NCBI GenBank assembly: GCA_900316005.1
Contig: ONBH01000019.1
Span: forward strand, 1 to 38,377
Source: an uncultured Bacteroidales bacterium
Lineage (GTDB): Bacteria; Bacteroidota; Bacteroidia; Bacteroidales; Paludibacteraceae
Length of the DNA: 38,377 nt
Direction of reading: 5' to 3'
Below, one piece after another: positions 8,558 to 18,042 of the stretch (its first letter is position 1; each line of letters begins with the position of its first letter). A program made the translations under genes and the position numbers. The notes under the pieces are model-generated. The model worked only from the letters and a program-made list of their open reading frames with translations. It was not told the DNA's origin and did not search any database.

Positions 8558-9846
8558 ATACCTAATTGGTTGAAGATATAATCTACATTTTTCATGTAAT
8601 AATCCAGCGTGAAGCACTCGTCAATCTCAGCTTCGCTCAAGATTTTCGTTACCTCAGGCGTCATTTTGAGCCACTGCTGCATCTGACCGCCTTCCATCAG
8701 CGTGCGCATGGCAACGGGTTGTACCAGGTCGTAAGCCTGCTCACGCACCAAGCCTTTCCCGATGAGCGCATTCATGACCCGTTGCGCAAAGATAGCACCA
8801 TGTGTCAGCCCGATATTATGAAGCATATTCTCGGGATAAACCACCAGGTTGTCGAGAATGCCCATCATGCGATCTAACATGTAGTCGAGTAGCATGGTTG
8901 CGTCGGGCAGTACAATGCGCTCGGTGGAGGAATGCGAGATGTCGCGTTCGTGCCAGAGGGCGATATTCTCTGACGCCGTGCACATGTATCCGCGCATCAC
9001 GCGTGCGCAGCCGCAGATATTCTCCGATGAGATCGGATTGCGTTTGTGCGGCATAGCCGACGAGCCTTTTTGGCCTTTGCGGAATGCCTCTTCCACCTCA
9101 CGTACCTCCTGCCGCTGCATGTTCCGGATCTCCAGCGCGATCTGCTCTAACGAACCGGCAATGACCGCCAGCGTTGCCAGATAGAAGGCGTGGCGGTCAC
9201 GACCCAACACCTGCGTTGCTATCTTAGCGGACTCGATACCCAGATGCTCACACACATACGTCTGGATGAAGGGCGGTATATTGGCATAGTTGCCTACTGC
9301 GCCGGACAGCTTGCCGGCTTCTACGCCACGTGCTGCCATCTCGAATCGCTCTATGTTGCGTTGCATAGTGGCGTACCATAGCGCCCACTTCAGGCCAAAC
9401 GACGTGACATCAGCATGCATGCCGTGCGTACGGCCGATGACCGGTGTGAACTTGAACTCATTGGCGCGCTTTTGCAACACAGCCATGAATTTCTGCAAAT
9501 CCTCGCGGAGAATCGTGTTCGCCTGTTTGAGCAAATAGCCGTTGGCGGTATCGACCACATCGGTGGAGGTCAGACCGTAGTGAATCCACTTACGTTCTTC
9601 GCCCAGGGACTCACTCACCGCACGGGTGAAGGCTACTACGTCATGCCGTGTAATCTCCTCAATCTCGTGGATACGATTTACGTCAAACGTTGCCTTCTGA
9701 CGAAGTTTGACGATGTCCTCCTTGGGCACAACCCCTAATTCAGACCAGGCCTCAGCGGCTAAGATTTCCACCTCTAAGTAGGATTGGAACTTACTGCGTT
9801 CGGTCCATATTTGGCGCATTGCTGCGCGGGAATAACGATCTATCAT
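8554..9846 (-). CDS. purB: Adenylosuccinate lyase
   Basis: This member of the fumarase/aspartase superfamily works twice: it splits SAICAR to AICAR and adenylosuccinate to AMP, releasing fumarate each time. The signature SSAMPHKRNPISSEN lies near residue 262 and carries the catalytic Ser of the flexible loop. Other motifs are TRHDVVAFTRAV (His/Asp region), HYGLTSTDVVDTA and GRTHGMHADVTSFG. The 430 residues match the short bacterial form. Its last codons overlap the purA start (ATGA), and it begins 39 nt after purD. It sits between the IMP and AMP branch genes, which fits its double role. Confidence 0.97.
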   Translation of the reverse strand: MIDRYSRAAMRQIWTERSKFQSYLEVEILAAEAWSELGVVPKEDIVKLRQKATFDVNRIHEIEEITRHDVVAFTRAVSESLGEERKWIHYGLTSTDVVDTANGYLLKQANTILREDLQKFMAVLQKRANEFKFTPVIGRTHGMHADVTSFGLKWALWYATMQRNIERFEMAARGVEAGKLSGAVGNYANIPPFIQTYVCEHLGIESAKIATQVLGRDRHAFYLATLAVIAGSLEQIALEIRNMQRQEVREVEEAFRKGQKGSSAMPHKRNPISSENICGCARVMRGYMCTASENIALWHERDISHSSTERIVLPDATMLLDYMLDRMMGILDNLVVYPENMLHNIGLTHGAIFAQRVMNALIGKGLVREQAYDLVQPVAMRTLMEGGQMQQWLKMTPEVTKILSEAEIDECFTLDYYMKNVDYIFNQLGI

Positions 9847-9885
9847 ATTATTTTACCTGATACGAAATACATTTATAGGCTTCCT

Positions 9886-11172
9886 CTACTTTTGCCGGTG
9901 CTTTTTCGACATATTTATTGAATCGATAGCCCAATGAGCGATGTCTTTTCTGTAAAACAAATTCGCACAATGGATCTTCCGGATCTCGTGATACACTTTC
10001 TGCTGCGCCTGCTTGACATCATCGCCTTCAGCAATACACATCAGTACCCGTCCGCCGTTGGTCATGAGTTGGTTATCCTGGCGCTTGGTTCCCATATGAA
10101 GCACCAAACCGTCAACATCCTCTACACCGGTGATAGCTACGCCTTTGGTATATGCGCCCGGGTAACCGCAGGAAGCCAGCACGACGCCCACCGTAGCCTG
10201 TTTGCGCCAAGCAATTGTATCCAACGCTTCGCCGGTGGCGATGGCATGAAAGACGGTATAGGCATCACTCTCAATGAGCGGCAGTACGACTTCGGTTTCC
10301 GGGTCGCCAAAACGGGCGTTAAACTCAATGACCTTGATGCCATCCGGGGTCTTCATCAACCCGCCGTAGAGTACGCCGGTCAGGGGGTTGCCTTCAGCTA
10401 CCATCGCATCAGCCACCACCTGCAGGATATGCTCTTGTGCCCATTTCTCCTCTTCAGCGGAGATAAACGGCAGCGGCGTATAAGCGCCCATTCCGCCGGT
10501 ATTCGGACCTTTATCGCCATCCAAGACCCGTTTGTGGTCCTGACTCAGCGGCATGGGATACACGCGGTGGTGATCCACAAAGGCCATGAAGGAAAACTCG
10601 GGTCCCTGCAGGAAATCCTCAATCACCACTTTCCCTTTGCCGAAGGCCTCGCCCACCAGCATATCGCGTAGGGCCTCCGCCGCTTCTGTCTCGTTCTGCG
10701 CAATCACCACGCCTTTGCCGGCCGCCAAACCGTCGTATTTGAGAACCGCGGGATATGTATTACGCTCGCGGACATACGCGAGTGCCTCCTCATAGTCGGC
10801 AAAAGAGCGGTAAGCCGCCGTCGGCACATGGTATTTAGCCATCAGCTCTTTGGCAAACTCCTTGCTGGACTCAATCCGCGTCGCCGCCTTCGTATGACCG
10901 AACACGGGAATACCTGCCTCACGGAACTTATCCGCCACGCCCGCCGCCAGAGCCGCTTCGGGACCTACAACACAGAGATCGATGGCCTCCTCTTTGGCAA
11001 AAGCCAACAAGGCCTCCACATCCGTATCTCGGATATCCACACAACGAGCCAACTGCGCGATACCGGCATTCCCCGGTGCACAGAAAACCTGAACGACTTG
11101 TTTACTGCGGCTCAACTGATACACAATGGCGTGCTCACGACCACCGGAACCTATGACGAGTACTTTTTTCAT
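9886..11172 (-). CDS. purD: Phosphoribosylamine-glycine ligase (GAR synthetase)
   Basis: This ATP-grasp ligase joins phosphoribosylamine and glycine in the second step of IMP synthesis. The N-terminus MKKVLVIGSGGREHAIVYQL is diagnostic. The ATP-grasp core follows (YPAVLKYDGLAAGKGVVIA near residue 140, DHKRVLDGDKGPNTGGMGAY near 215, IEFNARFGDPETEVVLPLI near 280). The 428 residues fit the stand-alone bacterial enzyme, not the fused PurD-PurM-PurN of animals. It starts 21 nt after purH. Its substrate would be the product of PurF, which is represented here only by the odd homologue at 421-1851. Confidence 0.97.
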   Translation of the reverse strand: MKKVLVIGSGGREHAIVYQLSRSKQVVQVFCAPGNAGIAQLARCVDIRDTDVEALLAFAKEEAIDLCVVGPEAALAAGVADKFREAGIPVFGHTKAATRIESSKEFAKELMAKYHVPTAAYRSFADYEEALAYVRERNTYPAVLKYDGLAAGKGVVIAQNETEAAEALRDMLVGEAFGKGKVVIEDFLQGPEFSFMAFVDHHRVYPMPLSQDHKRVLDGDKGPNTGGMGAYTPLPFISAEEEKWAQEHILQVVADAMVAEGNPLTGVLYGGLMKTPDGIKVIEFNARFGDPETEVVLPLIESDAYTVFHAIATGEALDTIAWRKQATVGVVLASCGYPGAYTKGVAITGVEDVDGLVLHMGTKRQDNQLMTNGGRVLMCIAEGDDVKQAQQKVYHEIRKIHCANLFYRKDIAHWAIDSINMSKKHRQK

Positions 11173-11193
11173 GCCTAAAGCGAACGAATCTGA

Positions 11194-12756
11194 TTAGTGT
11201 TTAAAATGCCGCATACCCGTGAAGAGCATGGGTATCCGATGTTGGTTAGCAGCATCGATACTCTCGTTATCACGCACACTTCCGCCCGGCTGTACGATAG
11301 CGGCAATACCATATTCTGCGGCGCTCTCGACGCTATCGCCGAAGGGGAAGAAGCCATCCGAAGCCATTACCGGTTGCGCGGTATGAATATCTCTGCCCTC
11401 TGCCTCTAAAGCAGCCTTGGCTTGTTTCAACGCAATCTCAGCCGAACCGACACGGTTCATCTGGCCGGCGCCCACGCCGTAGGTGCGACCGTCTTTGGCA
11501 ACGACGATGGCATTGGATTTCACGTGCTTCACAATGCGCCAAGCGAACTGCAGATCGGTCATCTGTTCCGCGGTCGGTTTAGCTTCCGTCACGCACATAT
11601 CCGCCTTCAGGAGCAGCGTCTCTGTATCCTGCTGCTGTGCCAACAGACCGCCGTTCACCGAGACATACTGCATCTGTTTGGAGGTCAGCGGGGACATATC
11701 CACCTCGATGAGGCGCAGGTTCTTTTTTGCCGTCAGCACTTCCAGGGCTTCGGCAGTGAAAGAGGGCGCCATGATGATCTCCAGGAAGATCGGTTTCATC
11801 AATTCCGCCATCTCCTTATTCACCTCGCAGTTGGTAGCCACAATGCCTCCGAAGATGGAAACGGTATCGGCTTCGTAGGCTTTTTGCCAAGCCTCTACCC
11901 CATCTCTTCCGATGGCTGCGCCGCAAGGGTTCATATGCTTGAGCCCAACGCAGAAAGGCGTATTGCCAAACTCGCGCACGATATTGAGGGCAGCATTGGC
12001 GTCTTGGATATTATTATAGGACAATTCCTTGCCGTGCAACTGTTTAGCCGAAGCCAGCGAGAAGGGCACCGCCTCTTGTGCGGCATAAAACTTGGCTTCC
12101 TGGTGGGGGTTCTCGCCGTAACGCAGCCCCTGCTTGAGGTCGTATTCCAGGAATAGTTTCTCATTCAGGCCGGCGGCTTTGCGCATATATGTTGCGATGC
12201 ACATATCGTATTCGGCAGTATGGGTATAAGCTTTTGCGCTCAGTTCCAGGCGCGTCTCCCTACGGGTATTGCCTTCTGCCTGAATCTCACTGAGCACACG
12301 GCTATAATCGCCCGGGTCGCAAACGACGGTCACGTCACTCCAGTTCTTTGCCGCCGAGCGTAACATGGAAGGACCACCGATATCGATTTTCTCAATGGCT
12401 TCCGCCATGGTCGTTCCCTCTTTGGCAATGGTCTGACGGAAGGGATAGAGATTCACGCACACCAGGTCTATCAACTCGATGCCGTTCTCCGCCAACGCCG
12501 CCATGTGAGACGGTTCGTCACGCCGCGCCAGAAGCGCTCCGTGCACCTTCGGATGCAAGGTCTTGACTCGACCGTCGCAGATTTCGGGAAAGCCCGTCAC
12601 CTCGCTAATGCCAATGGTCTTCACACCGCTCTCATCCAGCAGTTTTTGCGTACCGCCGGTAGCGATGATTTGCCATCCGGCCGCCTGTAGGCCCCGGACA
12701 AACTCCACCAAACCGGTCTTATCGCTTACACTCACTAATGCTTTTTTTTGTATCAT
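11194..12756 (-). CDS. purH: Bifunctional AICAR transformylase / IMP cyclohydrolase
   Basis: This enzyme catalyses the last two steps to IMP: formyl transfer from 10-formyl-THF to AICAR, then ring closure. The N-terminal MGS-like cyclohydrolase domain shows ALVSVSDKTGL, ATGGTQKLL, GRVKTLHPKVHGALLARR and KIDIGGPSMLRSAAKN. The C-terminal transformylase carries LRYGENPHQEA and the Lys-His pair of LKHMNPCGAA near residue 271, and ends with VQPGGSVRDNESIDAAN. The length is 520 residues, as in the family. It lies 18 nt after purM, and purD follows after 21 nt. Confidence 0.97.
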   Translation of the reverse strand: MIQKKALVSVSDKTGLVEFVRGLQAAGWQIIATGGTQKLLDESGVKTIGISEVTGFPEICDGRVKTLHPKVHGALLARRDEPSHMAALAENGIELIDLVCVNLYPFRQTIAKEGTTMAEAIEKIDIGGPSMLRSAAKNWSDVTVVCDPGDYSRVLSEIQAEGNTRRETRLELSAKAYTHTAEYDMCIATYMRKAAGLNEKLFLEYDLKQGLRYGENPHQEAKFYAAQEAVPFSLASAKQLHGKELSYNNIQDANAALNIVREFGNTPFCVGLKHMNPCGAAIGRDGVEAWQKAYEADTVSIFGGIVATNCEVNKEMAELMKPIFLEIIMAPSFTAEALEVLTAKKNLRLIEVDMSPLTSKQMQYVSVNGGLLAQQQDTETLLLKADMCVTEAKPTAEQMTDLQFAWRIVKHVKSNAIVVAKDGRTYGVGAGQMNRVGSAEIALKQAKAALEAEGRDIHTAQPVMASDGFFPFGDSVESAAEYGIAAIVQPGGSVRDNESIDAANQHRIPMLFTGMRHFKH

Positions 12757-12774
12757 AGTATTGTCTGAATTGAT

Positions 12775-13800
12775 TTATCGAATGATATTTTCGCCTGCGC
12801 GTACGTGCCCGATAATAAAAGCAACCTGAGAGGATTGTTTTAGGATTGCACGGACCTTAGGAGCATCCTCAGCTGAAACAGCCAGCACCATGCCGATGCC
12901 CATGTTGAAGATATTGAACATCTCTCGGTGCGGGATGTTTCCCTTGGACTCGAGGAATCGGAAGATCGGTAGAATCTCCCACGAGCCTTCCTCGATATCG
13001 AAGCCCTGCCCGGGTTGGAAGATACGAGGAATGTTCTCATCAAAACCACCACCGGTGATGTGCGCCACCCCATGTACATCCACCTGACGGATGACCTCCA
13101 GTACGGACTTTACGTAGATTTTAGTAGGCGTAAGGAGCACTTCGCCCAAGGTCTTTTGCTCGTCTAACTCCGGATAGATTTGATGCAGGTCTAAATTCGC
13201 ATCCTTGATTATTTTGCGCACGAGCGAAAAGCCGTTGGAATGTACGCCGGAAGAGGCAATACCAATCAGCACGTCGCCTTCCCGGACCTTGGTGCCATCG
13301 ATGAGTTTGGATTTCTCGACCACGCCGGTGGTATACCCCGCGATGTCGTATTCGCCGTTGGGATACATACCGGGCATCTCAGCCGTTTCACCGCCAACGA
13401 GGGCACATCCGGCTTGCCGGCAACCTTCCGCCACGCCGCTGACAATCGCCTCGACCTGAGCGGGGATGTTGTGACCGAGTGCCACGTAGTCTAAGAAAAT
13501 AAGCGGTTCGGCTCCTTGCGCCAGCACATCGTTTACACACATTGCCACGGCATCAATACCGATAGTATCGTGCTTATCCATCGCAAAAGCGATCTTCAGT
13601 TTGGTTCCCACACCGTCTGTTCCGCTGACCAAAACCGGCTCTTTGATGTTCAACTTAGAGAGGTCAAACATTCCTCCAAACGAACCGATAGAGCCCATAG
13701 AGCCCAAGCGTTGGGTAGAACGCACATGCGATTTAATTCTGCTTACTACTTCGTATCCGGCTTCTAAATTCACGCCGGCGGCTTCGTAATGTTGCGCCAT
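12775..13800 (-). CDS. purM: Phosphoribosylformylglycinamidine cyclo-ligase (AIR synthetase)
   Basis: This enzyme closes the imidazole ring, turning FGAM into AIR with ATP. Motifs are [15 protein letters not shown] at the N-terminus, [54 protein letters not shown] and [15 protein letters not shown]. It shares the PurM/PurL ATP-binding fold with the gene just upstream, purL, which makes its substrate. The length is 341 residues. It starts 15 nt after purL and ends 18 nt before purH. Confidence 0.97.
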   Translation of the reverse strand: MAQHYEAAGVNLEAGYEVVSRIKSHVRSTQRLGSMGSIGSFGGMFDLSKLNIKEPVLVSGTDGVGTKLKIAFAMDKHDTIGIDAVAMCVNDVLAQGAEPLIFLDYVALGHNIPAQVEAIVSGVAEGCRQAGCALVGGETAEMPGMYPNGEYDIAGYTTGVVEKSKLIDGTKVREGDVLIGIASSGVHSNGFSLVRKIIKDANLDLHQIYPELDEQKTLGEVLLTPTKIYVKSVLEVIRQVDVHGVAHITGGGFDENIPRIFQPGQGFDIEEGSWEILPIFRFLESKGNIPHREMFNIFNMGIGMVLAVSAEDAPKVRAILKQSSQVAFIIGHVRAGENIIR

Positions 13801-13815
13801 AGGGTTGGATTATAA

Positions 13816-16800
13816 TTAATGTTTAAAATAATTTACTGCATTTTCAAAGAGCGGTTGGTACTTGTTGCCGGCGATGTTGGCAAACACATTGGGCTCGTAT
13901 CGCTCGGTATGCCCCATTTTGCCCAAGATCTGGCCGGAAGGCGAAATGATGCCTTCGATGGCGTAGCAGGAGCCATTGGGGTTGAAGGGCGACTCCATCG
14001 TAGCCTCACCCGTTTTGGGGTCGGCGTAACGGAAAGCGACCTGCCCGTTCTCAAAGAGCTGTTTTGCCAAAGCTTCGCTTACCACGAACTTTCCCTCACC
14101 GTGGCTCACCGCGATACTATGCAACTCACCGAGCTTCATTCCCTGGAGCCAGGGGCCGGAGGTCGAAGCCAAGGTTGTGGTCACCATCTGGGATACGTGA
14201 CGGTTGATATCATTGCTGAAGAGTATCGGGCTATCGGGGGTTACCATGCCCGGATGGCCGTAGGGCAGCAGACCGGATTTCACGAGTGCCTGGAAACCGT
14301 TACAGATACCCAAAATCAATCCGCCACGCGCCAGCAGCGATTCCACCGCGCGGCTCACCAACTTATTATTGAGAACCGACACAATAAATTTAGCCGACCC
14401 ATCCGGTTCGTCGCCTAAGGAGAATCCGCCGGCTAACATCAGTATCTGCGCCCGGTCCAAATACGTAACCATTTCTTCGATAGAGGCAATCACATCCTGC
14501 TCCGTCATATTGCGGAAGATAGTCATCTGCACCTCTGCGCCGGCTTTGCGCCATGCTTTGGCGCTATCGAAATCGCAGTTTGTACCGGGGAAGACAGGGA
14601 TATAAACAATGGGCTTCTTGCCATTGAGCGATGCCGGTGCCGGTATATCGGGTTGCGAGAGCGGTTTCATCTCAACACCTCGGGGCATGAGGTCTTTATG
14701 CTGCGGTTCAGCGGTAGCGGCATACACGCGGCTGAAGGGCAGCGCGCAAGCCCGATAGAGTGTCTCACGGCGGATCTGCTCGCCGTTCATGATGAAGTAA
14801 TCGCTATCCGTCACATGACCCAGTAGAAGAGCATCGGGGTGCTCAAGCGCTTCGGTTGCTTCGACCAAGATACTGCCATACTGGTAGTTATAGAGCAACG
14901 GCTCGTCTATGCGGATATCCACACCTTTCTCGTTGCCGAATGCCATTTTAGCCAATGCCTCTGCCACGCCGCCAAAACCGATGGCGTAGGCTGAGACAAT
15001 CTTACCCGCCCGGATGGCTTCGGTCGTGTAAGACCAGAGCTTTTTCAGTTGGTCCGTATCGGGCATGTAGTTAGCCAGCGGCTGATGACGCATGAGGTAG
15101 AGATAGTTGCCCCCCGTTTTCAAGTCGGTGCTGATAACCCGGTCGGCACCCACGGTCGTGATACCAAAAGCAATCAGGGTTGGCGGTACGGATATATGCT
15201 CGTAGGTTCCGGACATTGAGTCCTTACCACCGATGGAAGGCAGGCCCAGAGCCACCTGCATCTTCAGTGCGCCAAGCAGGGCGCTAAGCGGTTTGCCCCA
15301 GCTATGACGACCCGTCATGCGTTCGAAATACTCCTGGTAACTAAAGCGCATATGGCTGAAGTCTGCGCCGGCGGCAACGACCTTGGCGCACGCCTCAACG
15401 ACCGCATAGGCTGCACCGTGGTAGGGGCTCCATTCGGCGATATAGGGGTTGTAGCCGAATGCCATGATAGAGGCGGTGTTGGTGTAACCGTCGGTGGGTA
15501 ACTTCTGCACGGATACTTGTGTCTCAGAGCGCTGCATCTTACCGCCAAACGGCATGAGGACGGTAGAGCGGCCAATGGTGGCATCGAACTGCTCGATGAG
15601 CCCTCTCTGGCTCGTCACATTGGGCTGCGCGAGCAGGTGGCACATCTTCTCTTCGGTGGTTGTACCCGGGATATTTTGGCAGAACGGGTCGCGATTCTCC
15701 ACCGGCAGGATGGTTGCCTTGGCATAGTGTTTGGCGCCGGCAGAATCGATGAATACGCGGCTCAGGTCAACAATCAGTTCGTCCTTATAGAACTGACGCA
15801 TACGCCCCGTGTCCGTTACGTCAGCTACGTGCGTTACCTCAATATTATCATTCCGGCAGAACTGTTCAAAGGCCTGTTGGTCTTTCTTTTCCACCACTAC
15901 TGCCATGCGTTCTTGTGATTCGGAGATGGCCAATTCCGTAGGGTTGAGACCGGCGTATTTTGTGGGCACGCGGTCCAGGTATATATCCAATCCGTCAGCC
16001 AACTCACCGATAGCGACACTCACGCCACCGGCGCCGAAGTCGTTGGATTTCTTGATCAGTCTCGTCACTTCGGGTCGGCGGAAGAGGCGTTGAATCTTGC
16101 GTTCCTCGGGTGCATTTCCCTTCTGCACCTCGCTGCCGCAGGACTCTAAGGAAGCCTCCGTATGCTCCTTGCTGGAGCCTGTAGCACCGCCTATGCCATC
16201 GCGTCCGGTTCGTCCGCCCAGTAGCAGAATCACATCGCCCGGTTTGGGAGTCTCGCGGCGTACGGCATCAGCCCTGACAGCACCTACTACAGCGCCTACT
16301 TCCAGTCGTTTCGCCACATACGAGGGGTGATAAATCTCGCGCACGTGGGTAGTAGCCAGACCTATCTGGTTGCCGTAAGATGAGTAGCCCGAGGCGGCCT
16401 TGCGTGAGATAAGCTGCTGCGGCAGTTTGCCGGGCAGGGTGTCGCTGACGGGGGCGTAGATGTCACCGGCTCCGGTCACACGCATCGCCTGATAGACATA
16501 CGCGCGGCCGGACAGCGGATCGCGGATAGCGCCGCCAAGACAGGTGCTCGCGCCGCCAAAAGGCTCAATCTCCGTCGGGTGGTTGTGGGTCTCGTTCTTG
16601 AATTGCAGCAGCCAGCGCTCGATCTTGCCATCCACATCGACGTCGATGAAGATGGAACAAGCGTTATTCTCTTCGCTCACCTCCAGATCGTCCAGCAGGC
16701 CTTTCTTCTTCAGATAGCGGGCGCCGATGGTAGCTAACTCCATGAGACACAGCGGTTTGGAGTCACGGCCTAATTCCGTACGGATATGGTGGAAAGCGTT

Positions 16801-17538
16801 CAGCTCGGATTCAATATCGGCTTTGATGAAGGAGTCCTCCACCTCGATGTCTTCCAGTATCGTCGTAAACGTCGTGTGGCGGCAGTGGTCAGACCAATAG
16901 GTATCGAGTATGCGTAACTCCGTCTCCGTCGGGTCGCGCTGTTCGTTGGTAAAATAGTCAGCTACGCAAGCGAGGTCATCGGCGTTCATTGCCAGTCCCC
17001 ATTCCTTGCAGAATGCGGCATACTGCTCGCGGGGCATAGCGGTAAAACCGGCCAAGGAAGCCAGCGGTTTCACATCCGCGGTCTGCTGGCGTGAAAGGAT
17101 AGAGAGGTCTTTCTCGCGCGCCTCGACCGCATTGATATAGTAGTGACGGATTCCGGCCAACTCATCCGCCGTCAGCTCGTCATCGAAGATCAACAGCCGG
17201 CTGGAACGGATGTCGATGTCGGCATTGGGGTCGATGAGATGCACGCAATCGATAGCAGAAGAAGCGCGTTGGTCGAACTGACCCGGGATGTACTCTACTG
17301 CCAGGTAGGTTTTGTTGCTGAGGTTCAGTTCCTCCATCACTACATCCGTCACCCGCTCGCCAAAGACGCTATATTTGCTTTGCTCCAACAGTTCCCGGCT
17401 GAATCCGAACAGGTCATAGACGCATAGAAATCGCATCCGGCGGATGTGCAACTGCAGGTTTTCGTTCAGTTCGCGAACGAGACTCTCGGCCTGTACGCGA
17501 AAGCCCTCCCTTTTCTCTACAAAAAGCCTATAGTTCAT
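13816..17538 (-). CDS. purL: Phosphoribosylformylglycinamidine synthase, large single-chain type
   Basis: This 1240-residue enzyme converts FGAR, glutamine and ATP to FGAM. It is the one-chain form, so no separate purQ or purS is needed. The order is an N-terminal PurS-like domain, a linker with ILDTYWSDHCRHTTF, and two PurM-like synthase halves (ETHNHPTEIEPFGGASTCLGG; PSIGGKDSMSGTY). A C-terminal class I glutaminase starts near residue 975 (YIPVFPGTNCDFDSA) with nucleophile Cys near 1079 (GICNGFQ) and MGHTERYEPN near the end. E. coli PurL is 1295 residues. It starts one base after the purE stop, suggesting coupled translation. Confidence 0.97.
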   Translation of the reverse strand: MNYRLFVEKREGFRVQAESLVRELNENLQLHIRRMRFLCVYDLFGFSRELLEQSKYSVFGERVTDVVMEELNLSNKTYLAVEYIPGQFDQRASSAIDCVHLIDPNADIDIRSSRLLIFDDELTADELAGIRHYYINAVEAREKDLSILSRQQTADVKPLASLAGFTAMPREQYAAFCKEWGLAMNADDLACVADYFTNEQRDPTETELRILDTYWSDHCRHTTFTTILEDIEVEDSFIKADIESELNAFHHIRTELGRDSKPLCLMELATIGARYLKKKGLLDDLEVSEENNACSIFIDVDVDGKIERWLLQFKNETHNHPTEIEPFGGASTCLGGAIRDPLSGRAYVYQAMRVTGAGDIYAPVSDTLPGKLPQQLISRKAASGYSSYGNQIGLATTHVREIYHPSYVAKRLEVGAVVGAVRADAVRRETPKPGDVILLLGGRTGRDGIGGATGSSKEHTEASLESCGSEVQKGNAPEERKIQRLFRRPEVTRLIKKSNDFGAGGVSVAIGELADGLDIYLDRVPTKYAGLNPTELAISESQERMAVVVEKKDQQAFEQFCRNDNIEVTHVADVTDTGRMRQFYKDELIVDLSRVFIDSAGAKHYAKATILPVENRDPFCQNIPGTTTEEKMCHLLAQPNVTSQRGLIEQFDATIGRSTVLMPFGGKMQRSETQVSVQKLPTDGYTNTASIMAFGYNPYIAEWSPYHGAAYAVVEACAKVVAAGADFSHMRFSYQEYFERMTGRHSWGKPLSALLGALKMQVALGLPSIGGKDSMSGTYEHISVPPTLIAFGITTVGADRVISTDLKTGGNYLYLMRHQPLANYMPDTDQLKKLWSYTTEAIRAGKIVSAYAIGFGGVAEALAKMAFGNEKGVDIRIDEPLLYNYQYGSILVEATEALEHPDALLLGHVTDSDYFIMNGEQIRRETLYRACALPFSRVYAATAEPQHKDLMPRGVEMKPLSQPDIPAPASLNGKKPIVYIPVFPGTNCDFDSAKAWRKAGAEVQMTIFRNMTEQDVIASIEEMVTYLDRAQILMLAGGFSLGDEPDGSAKFIVSVLNNKLVSRAVESLLARGGLILGICNGFQALVKSGLLPYGHPGMVTPDSPILFSNDINRHVSQMVTTTLASTSGPWLQGMKLGELHSIAVSHGEGKFVVSEALAKQLFENGQVAFRYADPKTGEATMESPFNPNGSCYAIEGIISPSGQILGKMGHTERYEPNVFANIAGNKYQPLFENAVNYFKH

Positions 17539-17539
17539 A

Positions 17540-18040
17540 TTATAGTACGGTAGCTAATACTTTTTCGGTTTGTTGACGTCGGAAATCGATATATTTCTCG
17601 CGCAGTTCGGGTACTTGCAGCGCCAGGATGCTGACCGCCAACAGGGCAGCATTCTTTGCGCCATCGATAGCTACCGTTGCTACGGGTATACCGCTGGGCA
17701 TTTGCACCATCGAAAGAAGGCTATCCAGGCCGTCTAAAGTCTTAGAGCGCACCGGTACACCGATTACCGGCAGATGGGTCAGTCCGGCAATCACACCTGC
17801 CAGATGGGCAGCGCCACCGGCACCGGCTATGATGATACTCAGGCCGCGGTCTTCGGCACTCTCAGCCCATTCCATGAGCGCATGGGCTGCACGGTGGGCA
17901 GAGATAACACGTTTGTCCACTTCGATACCGAAACTCTCGAGGGTGTCGATAGCTGCTTGCATGACGGGCAGGTCACTGACCGAACCCATGATGACTCCTA
18001 CTTTCTTGGCCGCAAGGGCACGATTCACTTCGTTTGTCAT
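17540..18040 (-). CDS. purE: N5-carboxyaminoimidazole ribonucleotide mutase (class I PurE) with N-terminal leader
   Basis: PurE moves the carboxyl group of N5-CAIR to give CAIR. The chain shows VGVIMGSVSDLPVM, the active-site His49 in ISAHR, GAGGAAHLAG, GVPVRSKTLDGLDSLLSMVQ and NAALLAVSIL. These are class I features, a class that normally works with PurK, which is not in the window. The start at 18040 lies 2 nt after the guaA stop. An upstream in-frame Met (18091) lies inside guaA and adds nothing family-like. The first 13 residues, MTNEVNRALAAKK, precede the usual start and match the leaders of CarA and PurA. The length is 166 residues. Confidence 0.95.
   Translation of the reverse strand: MTNEVNRALAAKKVGVIMGSVSDLPVMQAAIDTLESFGIEVDKRVISAHRAAHALMEWAESAEDRGLSIIIAGAGGAAHLAGVIAGLTHLPVIGVPVRSKTLDGLDSLLSMVQMPSGIPVATVAIDGAKNAALLAVSILALQVPELREKYIDFRRQQTEKVLATVL
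18002..18040 (-). other. Shared 13-codon leader, PurE copy
   Basis: The first 13 codons of purE encode MTNEVNRALAAKK. This copy sits between the other two in similarity: by hand count it matches carA at 32 of 39 bases and purA at 31 of 39. Confidence 0.75.
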
Positions 18041-18042
18041 AG

